From: Nocardioides pantholopis | GTDB taxonomy: Bacteria; Actinomycetota; Actinomycetes; Propionibacteriales; Nocardioidaceae | Assembly: GCF_003710085.1 (NCBI RefSeq) | Contig: NZ_CP033324.1 | Coordinates: 2,055,501-2,119,500 of the forward strand | DNA length: 64,000 nt | Direction of reading: 5' to 3' | In this document: in pieces, positions 57,098 to 64,000 of the stretch | Numbering within the stretch: the first letter of the stretch is position 1 | Layout of the letters: each line of letters opens with the position of its first letter | Notes under the pieces: model-generated | Told to the model about the DNA's origin: nothing | Database searches by the model: none | The model's input: the letters and a program-made list of their open reading frames with translations, nothing else | Position numbers and translations under genes: made by a program

Positions 57098-58660
57098 TCA
57101 CAGCTCGACCGGTGCCAGCTCGGCGTACCGGTCCCCCGGCCCCGGGTTCGCCACCGGGCAGGAGCCCTGGAGGTGCCGGGTCACCGCCCACACCGCGTTG
57201 AGCGCGGTGCTGATGGCGCCTCCGGCGAAGCCCCCGGTCCACGAGACGTCGTCGCCCGCGACGTAGAACCCGAACCCGGGCGGCCGCGAGCGCACGAAGT
57301 CGCAGTAGAGGCCGCGCTGCAGGGCGTACTGCCCCGGCAGGTTCTGGCTGAACGCGTCGACGCAGCCGCGTTGCTCGTCCCAGGTGACCGCGACGGCGGG
57401 GCCGCGACGGTGCTCACGGACCCCGTGTCCGGGCAGGACGCCGTCGAGGTAGCGCAGGCAGGCCTCGGCCCGGTCCTCGGCATCGATGCCCCGGAACACG
57501 TCCGCGTCGTCGTTCCACGTGTAGGACAGGCACACCGTGCCGGGTCCGTCGGCCGTCTCCCCGAACAGGTACACCGCGCGCGGGTGCCGGTCGGTCAGCG
57601 TGGTCAGCAGCCGGGGAGGGCCCGGGTCCAGCCAGTACGCCCGGTCGACCGGGACGAGGACCTTCGAGGACGCCATGTAGTGGATGCCCTCGGCGGCTCG
57701 GACCAGGTCCGGCGTGAGGAGCTCCTCGGCGACCCGCAGCCGCAGCAGGAGGTGACGCACCGGCGCGGTGCTCACCACCGCCGCGTGCCGGGTGCTGCGC
57801 CCCGAGCGCTCGGTGACGAGGAGTCCCGCGCCGTCGCGCACGATCGAGGCGACCTCGCCGCCCAGCTCCGCCTGCCCGGTGGCGGCGCGGGTCCGGTGCC
57901 ACAGCCGTCGGGGCAGCTGCTGGCATCCGCCGACGACGCCGACGTGGTCGGTGTCGAGTCCGGCCGCCACGATCCGGAGCGCCTCGAGCACGCTGTTGTC
58001 GAAGTCCGTGTCCCACCCGCCGCTGCCGAAGCCGACGTGGCCGAACAGCTCCCGGCTCGCCCGGTCGGCGAAGTACGGCGACTCGAGCAGCACCGACCGC
58101 AGCGACACCTCGTCCAGCGCACGCACGATCTTCGGCCAGATCCGGGTCACCGTGCCGGTGTCGCGCTCGGCCAGGGCGTCCCTCACCAGGCGCATGTCCG
58201 CGACGTCCTCGACAGTGGCGCGCCAGGCCCGGTCGACGGCCGCGAGGTCGCCGGGCAGTGCACCGCGGGTGACGACCCGGCGTACGCCGCCGACGTCGAC
58301 CAGGGCCCGCGGCGCCGCCGCGGAGAGCGGGTTCGGGAACGGGTAGGTCCGCAGCCCGACCGCCCGCAGGTAGTGCCCGACGAGCGCGTCACGCCGGGAG
58401 AACCGCATCGCGCCCAGCTCGGCCGGATAGGGGTCGTCGGCGCGCAGCGGCACCGACCGCATCCGGCCACCCACGCCGACCCCGTCGTACACCACGGGCC
58501 GGAGGCCGACGGCGCACAGCGCGTCCGCCGCGACGGTGCCGGCGATGCCGGCACCGATGACCGCGACGGAGCGCCCGAGGTGCTGCTCGCCGACGCGGCC
58601 GATCCCGTGCGGGCTCTCCAGCCAGCCGACGTGGTCGAACGGGAAGTCGGGAGCCGTCAC
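57098..58660 (-). CDS. Tryptophan 2-monooxygenase-type flavin amine oxidase (IaaM-like)
   Basis: A 520-residue FAD enzyme of the amine oxidase family. FAD binding: VAVIGAGIAGTVAADAL and GVGGRMRSVPL. The AELGAMRF block and LSYTWNDDADVF are very like those of bacterial IaaM enzymes, and the C-terminal FAD block is GFYVAGDDVSWTGGFAGGAI. IaaM enzymes turn an aromatic amino acid into the corresponding acetamide with loss of CO2. Substrate here could be Trp, Phe or another residue. GTG 58660 overlaps the ligase gene by 4 nt. A nitrilase-family gene in the same operon could hydrolyse the amide. Confidence 0.85.
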   Translation of the reverse strand: MTAPDFPFDHVGWLESPHGIGRVGEQHLGRSVAVIGAGIAGTVAADALCAVGLRPVVYDGVGVGGRMRSVPLRADDPYPAELGAMRFSRRDALVGHYLRAVGLRTYPFPNPLSAAAPRALVDVGGVRRVVTRGALPGDLAAVDRAWRATVEDVADMRLVRDALAERDTGTVTRIWPKIVRALDEVSLRSVLLESPYFADRASRELFGHVGFGSGGWDTDFDNSVLEALRIVAAGLDTDHVGVVGGCQQLPRRLWHRTRAATGQAELGGEVASIVRDGAGLLVTERSGRSTRHAAVVSTAPVRHLLLRLRVAEELLTPDLVRAAEGIHYMASSKVLVPVDRAYWLDPGPPRLLTTLTDRHPRAVYLFGETADGPGTVCLSYTWNDDADVFRGIDAEDRAEACLRYLDGVLPGHGVREHRRGPAVAVTWDEQRGCVDAFSQNLPGQYALQRGLYCDFVRSRPPGFGFYVAGDDVSWTGGFAGGAISTALNAVWAVTRHLQGSCPVANPGPGDRYAELAPVEL

Positions 58661-60105
58661 GAGGCGTCCTGGTCGACGCTCGGGTCCCCGTGACCCGCCT
58701 CGTCGGGGTCCAGCTGGCGCAGGAGCCCGGCCCGGTCCGGCTTGCCGTTGAGGTTGCAGGGCATCGCCGCCACGAGACGCAGGTCGTCGATCTCGTGGTC
58801 GCCGACGCACACGGTCCCCACGAGCCGTCGTACGAGATCGCGCTGCTCCGGCGAGCGAGCCTCGGCGAAGCACACGAGCCGCCCGCGGCGGTGGTCGCCC
58901 ACCACCACGACCGACCCGGGCACCCCGGCCTGCCGGAGCCGGTGCTCGACAGCGGCCGGATAGGTCAGGGTGCGGCCGCGACGCAGCGCCTCGGCGCGGC
59001 CGACCAGGTGCAGCGCCCCGTCGGCGTCGATGCTGCCGAGGTCGCCCGTCGGGCACCAGCCATCCGGGGCCGGGGGCGGGTCGATGCCGTCGCCGACGAG
59101 GTATCCGGACATCACGTGCTCGTAGCAGACGTGGATCTCCCCGACCTCGCCCGCCGGCAGGACCCGACCGTCGCCGGCCCGGACCTGCAGCCGCACCCCG
59201 CGGACCGGCGGCCCGCAGCCGGTCGGGTGGTCCGGCACCGCGAAGGTCAGGTTGCCGAGCTCGGTGCTGCCGTAGCTGTCGAGCAGCGGTACGCCGAAGC
59301 GCCGGCGGCCGCACTCGGCCAGGGCGGGCGGGAGCGGGGCGGCGCCGCTGCAGGGAAGGCGCACGCGCGCCAGGGCCTGCGCGAAGGCGGGACGCCGGTC
59401 GGCCAGCGCGAGCAGCGTGCGCCAGGTGGCCGGGGTGGCGTCGAGGACCGTCGCGCCCGCGGCCGCGGCGAGCCGGAGGCCGACGTCGAGCCGTTCGGCG
59501 GGGCACACCACCAGGTCCGCGTCCAGCCTCCAGGCGATCATCGCGATCCCCAGCCCGTACTGGTGCGGCAGCGGCAGGGCCGGCCAGAAGACATCGTCGC
59601 GCCGGTGCCCCATCGCCTCGATGTTGGCGTCGAGGTTGGCCAGGAACGCGGCCCCCGACTTGGCGACGGGCTTCGGGTCGCCGGTCGAGCCACCCGAGGC
59701 CATCACCAGGGCGTCGGGCATCGAGCACCAGCGGCGGAGGTCCAGGGCGTCGGGCGGCCGGCTGTCGCAGGCCACGCCAGTCGCGCCCGCACCGAGGGGG
59801 TCCACCCGCAGGATCCGACCCGCCCAGGGGCCCGGCTCGTCGGTCACGAGCAGGTCGGCGCCGGTGGCGGCCAGCCGGCGGGCGGTGAGCGCGTGTGGTG
59901 TCCGGGCGTCCACGAGCACGATCGAGGCCGCCGCCTGGGCCAGGCCCAGGAACCAGGCGAGCCAGGCTGCCGAGTTGGCCGCCTTGAGGGCGACCCGGCT
60001 GCCCGGACCCACTCCGAGGGCCGCGGCCCGCTCGGCGTGCGCCAGCGCCCGGCGCTCGACCTCGGCGAAGGTCCAGCTGCCGTCAGGGGTGCTGAGGGTG
60101 GCCAC
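58657..60105 (-). CDS. Adenylate-forming acyl ligase (ANL family)
   Basis: A 482-residue AMP-dependent ligase that should activate a carboxylic acid as acyl-AMP for transfer to CoA or ACP. Core motifs: VMASGGSTGDPKPVAKSG (A3), LLDSYGSTELGNL (A5), CPTGDLGSIDADG (A7) and the C-terminal Lys in NLNGKPDRAG (A10). Slightly shorter than typical CoA ligases at the N-terminus. GTG start at 60105 with only a weak ribosome binding site. It precedes the coupled IaaM-like gene, so it likely uses the acid made from the amide (inference). Confidence 0.9.
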   Translation of the reverse strand: MATLSTPDGSWTFAEVERRALAHAERAAALGVGPGSRVALKAANSAAWLAWFLGLAQAAASIVLVDARTPHALTARRLAATGADLLVTDEPGPWAGRILRVDPLGAGATGVACDSRPPDALDLRRWCSMPDALVMASGGSTGDPKPVAKSGAAFLANLDANIEAMGHRRDDVFWPALPLPHQYGLGIAMIAWRLDADLVVCPAERLDVGLRLAAAAGATVLDATPATWRTLLALADRRPAFAQALARVRLPCSGAAPLPPALAECGRRRFGVPLLDSYGSTELGNLTFAVPDHPTGCGPPVRGVRLQVRAGDGRVLPAGEVGEIHVCYEHVMSGYLVGDGIDPPPAPDGWCPTGDLGSIDADGALHLVGRAEALRRGRTLTYPAAVEHRLRQAGVPGSVVVVGDHRRGRLVCFAEARSPEQRDLVRRLVGTVCVGDHEIDDLRLVAAMPCNLNGKPDRAGLLRQLDPDEAGHGDPSVDQDAS

Positions 60106-60234
60106 CCACCCAGGCTCGACGTCCGGGGATCCGTCGAGGCGACCCGCGGGACGGTTGCACAGTTCGCGGCATCCCGCGCCGCCGACCGCACCGACCTGGG
60201 TCGGTCCGCGGCTCTCGCCCGGCGCCGAGCGGGC

Positions 60235-60354
60235 TCAGTTCTTCAGCACGTTGTAGACCACGACGACGACCAGCAGGGGGACCACCACCCAGGCGAGCAG
60301 TCCCAGCTCGATGTCCCACGGTCCGATGCCGATCGTGACGAATGCGTCGATCAT
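60235..60354 (-). CDS. 39-residue single-pass membrane peptide
   Basis: A short gene easily missed. ATG 60354 overlaps the nitrilase stop as ATGA, the same coupling used across the cluster, which supports expression. The product starts MIDAFVTIGIGPWDIELG and has one membrane span of about 18 residues (LLAWVVVPLLVVVVVYN), ending LKN. No Cys. No family recognised. It could be a subunit or membrane anchor for a pathway enzyme, or a small toxin- or immunity-like peptide; none of these is shown. Confidence 0.65.
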   Translation of the reverse strand: MIDAFVTIGIGPWDIELGLLAWVVVPLLVVVVVYNVLKN

Positions 60355-61220
60355 GGCTGAGTCTCCTCCGAGTGCCGGTGCCGCTCGTTGATCCGTGTCC
60401 CGGCCCTCGTGGCCGGGACACCGTCAGGGGGTCCGCCGGCGTGGCCGGCGTAGAGCGCGGGCCGCCGGTCGCGCAGATAGGGCAGCTCGGCGCGCGCGGC
60501 CGCCACCGCGTCGGTCCGCACCGTCCCCCGCAGCACCCCGGGCGCCGGGCCGCAGGCGACCTGGACCGTCCCGTCGGGTGCGGCGAGGAGGCTCGACCCC
60601 GCGCCCTCCGTGACCGGGTCGCCGGCCACGTTGACGTAGAGGACGTAGCACCGCGACTCCCAGGCCCGTGCCGGGACCACCAGCTCGAGCACCGGGCGGA
60701 CGGCCGCCGCGGGACCGAACAGCACAGCGGGCACGACGACGAGGTCGACGTCGTCGGCGACCATCCGGAGATACTCCGGGAACTCCGCGTCGTAGCAGAT
60801 CGCGACGGCCACCCGGAGCCCGTCGAGGTCGACGACGGCCGGCGGGCCGTCACCCGCAGCGAACCACCGGCGCTCGTCCCCGAACAGGTGCGCCTTGACG
60901 TGGACGGCCCGGAGCCGGCCGCGGCGGTCGATCACCACCGCGGCGTTGCGCACCGCACCGTCGACGACGAGCGCATGGCCGACCACGAGCGCCACGTCGT
61001 GGCGGGCCGCCGTCGCGCAGAGGCTGTCGAGCACGGCGGTGTCGGGGAGGACGCTCGGCGGTCTGGGCCCGTAGCCGGTCAGGGCCAGCTCGGGCGTCAC
61101 GACCAGGTGGTTGTCGGGGGCATGGGCGGCCGCTAGCGAGTCGAGGGCGGCGAGGGTCGCCGCCGTGGTCGTGGGAGCGCGGGTCGGCGCCGTCTGAAGT
61201 CCGACGATCCCGAAGTCCAC
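60351..61220 (-). CDS. Nitrilase-superfamily carbon-nitrogen hydrolase
   Basis: A 289-residue hydrolase with the complete Glu-Lys-Cys triad: Glu44 in VVTPELALTGYG, Lys109 in VHVKAHLFGDERRWF and Cys142 in VAICYDAEFPEYLR. This pattern is that of amidases and carbamoylases rather than true nitrilases. It would hydrolyse an amide such as the arylacetamide made by the IaaM-like enzyme two genes downstream (inference). GTG 61220 has a perfect GGAGG 6 nt upstream. First gene of a four-gene minus-strand operon. Confidence 0.9.
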   Translation of the reverse strand: MDFGIVGLQTAPTRAPTTTAATLAALDSLAAAHAPDNHLVVTPELALTGYGPRPPSVLPDTAVLDSLCATAARHDVALVVGHALVVDGAVRNAAVVIDRRGRLRAVHVKAHLFGDERRWFAAGDGPPAVVDLDGLRVAVAICYDAEFPEYLRMVADDVDLVVVPAVLFGPAAAVRPVLELVVPARAWESRCYVLYVNVAGDPVTEGAGSSLLAAPDGTVQVACGPAPGVLRGTVRTDAVAAARAELPYLRDRRPALYAGHAGGPPDGVPATRAGTRINERHRHSEETQP

Positions 61221-61284
61221 GCTGTACCTCCGCCTCCGACCCTTCCAGCACCGGTCCCCCAGGCCAAGCAGGAACCGGTGATTT

Positions 61285-61332
61285 GCAGCGATCGGGGCAG
61301 CGATCGGGGCAGCGATCGGGGCAACGGGCGGG
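61285..61332. repeat. 12-bp tandem repeat upstream of the nitrilase operon
   Basis: gcagcgatcggg occurs three times exactly (61285-61320), then a diverged copy gcaacgggcggg (61321-61332). It lies in the 153-nt gap between the MsiK-type gene and the nitrilase operon, about 65 nt upstream of the nitrilase start, so it could be an operator array or an unstable microsatellite. Confidence 0.8.
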
Positions 61333-61373
61333 GCCGGGGGTGAGCCGGGCCGTCAGGCGGCCCGCAGCTCCCC

Positions 61374-62456
<1,083 letters not shown>

Positions 62457-62457
62457 C

Positions 62458-63999
62458 TCAGTCCTCCTCCGGCGCCGGGGCGCCTGCTCCGTTGCCGGCG
62501 GGGACGCTCGTCCCTGCCGCGTGCATGACCACCACGTCGCCGTGGCCGCCGTACCCCACGACGTCCTCGGCGTACTGGGTGCCGTCGAAGGTCACCAGCC
62601 ACCAGCCGCCGGCCGGGCCCGGCACCAGCTGGGGGTGCGGGATGTTCGTCGGGTACGGCGCGTCGAGCCGCCCGGCGGGGCGGCCGTCGAGGTCGAAGAC
62701 GGGGTACGCCCGCTCATCTGCGTCGCTGGCCAGCAGCCAGGTCCGGTCCCCCACCGTCGCCAGCACCGGCCCCTCGCACTGGTGCCTGTCGGTGGCCGCG
62801 GCGACCGGCTCCAGCCCCTCGGACCAGTCGCGAGACGTGGTCCGGGCCAGGGCCGGATGGAAGTCGAACGGGTCCTGGGAGGGACTCTCGACGAACGCCA
62901 CGTGCCAGGCGTCGTCCACGCGGATCAGGCCAGGGTCCCAGCTGCCGTGCTCGGTCGGCAGCGGCGTCGGCTCGGTGTCGAGCACGTGCACCCCGCGCAG
63001 CAGGTCGGCCTCGGTCGTCGTGTGCCGCACGTGGATGGACCCGGGCTCGAAGTCGCCCCACGAGCTGGTCGCCACCAGCCACTGCTCGCCGTCGCGCACC
63101 AGCTGGCCGGCGTGGTCACCGAGCACCAGGCCGTCGCGGCGGCTGAACAGCTGCGCCTCCAGCCGCAGGTCGGTCGGGTCCGCCGGGTCCAGGGACCACA
63201 CCGTCCAGTGCGCCTGCTGGAAGAACCCCAGCCCGGCGCAGGTCCAGGTCAGGTGCAGCCGCCCCGCGCGCAGGTACGGCGTGCCGTCGGAGTTCTGGAC
63301 CAGGTGCGGGTCCCGCAGCCCGGCCATGCCGAAGAGTCCCGCGCGGACGTCCAGGTCGGCGTCCCGCCCGCCCCAGGCGTAGCGGTACTCGCCGAGCACG
63401 TCCTCGCGGCGCAGGTCGACGAGCTCGGCGACCTTGTCGCGCTCGGTCAGCACCGGCTGCCACCCGTCCCCGGTGTCGACGAGAGCGGTCACCTGGTTCT
63501 CGCACAGCGCGAACGCCAGCCCCAGCTCCCCGGTCGCGGCCGCCGCGACCCGGCGGCGCCGCAGCACCCGGCTGCGCCCTGCCAGGCGGACCTGGAGCGA
63601 GACCGTGCCGCTGGCGGCCGACCACCTGACCAGCACCTGGTCACCGCCGGCCGTGGCGAGCCCGGCGACGGCGCTCCCGCCGTCCCCCGCCCGGACCCGC
63701 AGCTCGACCGCCGCCCACGGAGCCGCCGGTCCCCCGTCGGCGCGCTCCAGGGCAGCCGCGTCGCGGCGCGCGGCCTCGGTCGCCACGAACCCGGGAGCGA
63801 CCAGCTCGAAGGGCCGGAACTGCTCGGTCGTGGTGAAGCTGAGGTCGAAGATGGCGGCCTCCTGGGCGGCTGTGGAGGTCCCGGCACCGGACCCGCCGGC
63901 CCGGGGCGAGTCGGTCGTGCCGGTGTCGGTGCAGGCGGCCAGCCCCACCGCCGCGCCGCCCACCAGCAGCACCCGGCGCGTGGTCCGGACCTGGGTCAT
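62458..63999 (-). CDS. Secreted lipoprotein, glycosidase-like beta-propeller
   Basis: A 513-residue lipoprotein. The N-terminus has twin Arg (TTRRVLLVGGAAVGLAAC) and a lipobox LAAC, so it may use the Tat route before lipidation at Cys23. The remainder is strand-rich with repeated W-x-D and D-P-x-L/H blocks (LRDPHLVQNSDGTPYLRAG, GSWDPGLIRVDDAWHVAFV, CEGPVLATVGDRTWLLASDA), as in five-bladed GH43/GH32-like propellers. Enzymatic activity is not certain. ATG 63999 is just inside the window edge. Paired with the sugar ABC ATPase gene. Confidence 0.75.
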   Translation of the reverse strand: MTQVRTTRRVLLVGGAAVGLAACTDTGTTDSPRAGGSGAGTSTAAQEAAIFDLSFTTTEQFRPFELVAPGFVATEAARRDAAALERADGGPAAPWAAVELRVRAGDGGSAVAGLATAGGDQVLVRWSAASGTVSLQVRLAGRSRVLRRRRVAAAATGELGLAFALCENQVTALVDTGDGWQPVLTERDKVAELVDLRREDVLGEYRYAWGGRDADLDVRAGLFGMAGLRDPHLVQNSDGTPYLRAGRLHLTWTCAGLGFFQQAHWTVWSLDPADPTDLRLEAQLFSRRDGLVLGDHAGQLVRDGEQWLVATSSWGDFEPGSIHVRHTTTEADLLRGVHVLDTEPTPLPTEHGSWDPGLIRVDDAWHVAFVESPSQDPFDFHPALARTTSRDWSEGLEPVAAATDRHQCEGPVLATVGDRTWLLASDADERAYPVFDLDGRPAGRLDAPYPTNIPHPQLVPGPAGGWWLVTFDGTQYAEDVVGYGGHGDVVVMHAAGTSVPAGNGAGAPAPEED

Positions 64000-64000
64000 C

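Noticed and set aside
38976..61220. Mycofactocin or PQQ cluster
   Set aside because: The peptide lacks the Val-Tyr end of mycofactocin precursors and the Glu-x-x-x-Tyr of PqqA, and no MftE/MftF or PqqB/PqqC homologue is present.

Overview
The window is high-GC DNA from an actinomycete. It encodes a Pup-proteasome system and mycothiol ligase MshC, has many GTG starts and leaderless-type promoters, and carries actinobacterial conserved families (DUF3090, SCO1664-like, DUF5703, GAP). A Nocardioides-like member of the Propionibacteriales is my best guess; this is inference from gene content only. No rRNA, insertion sequence, prophage or CRISPR array was seen. One tRNA (Leu, GAG) is present.

Layout. 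1-12 kb, mostly minus strand: Pup-proteasome region (pafB end, FKBP lipoprotein, pafA, a DUF559-type protein, prcA, prcB, pup, dop, the ATPase mpa/arc), then a TrmI-type tRNA methyltransferase and a site-2 protease. 12-24.5 kb: RecB-like nuclease, HAD phosphatase, an ABC transporter-kinase-hydrolase-glutaminase operon divergent from a large LuxR-type regulator, and a luciferase-like/FAD oxidase fusion divergent from an HxlR regulator. 24.8-37.8 kb: metH, PAC2 protein, the mshC neighbourhood, corA, uppP, aldo/keto reductase, M20 peptidase and tRNA-Leu.

38.9-61.2 kb is an accessory biosynthetic region and the most interesting part. A tightly coupled minus-strand operon (52.4 to 39.8 kb) runs: a 22-residue peptide ending in Cys, a radical SAM/SPASM enzyme, a beta-propeller-like protein, a helical-repeat protein, two Fe(II)/2-oxoglutarate-type oxygenases, a KAS III fused to an acyl carrier protein, a GNAT acyltransferase, a FabG-type ketoreductase, two FabD-type acyltransferases and an ABC exporter. 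Flanking units supply a phosphopantetheinyl transferase, an MMPL exporter operon, and a second operon with a tryptophan-2-monooxygenase-type flavoenzyme, an adenylate-forming ligase, a 39-residue membrane peptide and a nitrilase-family amidohydrolase. My reading (inference) is a hybrid pathway: an amino acid is converted to an amide, an acid and an activated acyl unit, extended once on the ACP, reduced, and transferred by the GNAT protein to a radical-SAM-modified ribosomal peptide. The end of the window holds an MsiK-type ABC ATPase and a secreted beta-propeller lipoprotein.

Two genome-level signals stand out. Eight copies of a paired-hairpin element sit at gene 3' ends between 2.8 and 36.3 kb, always with the two hairpin centres 41 bp apart. 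About a dozen genes have a TANNNT -10 box 6-7 nt before the start codon, implying leaderless transcripts.
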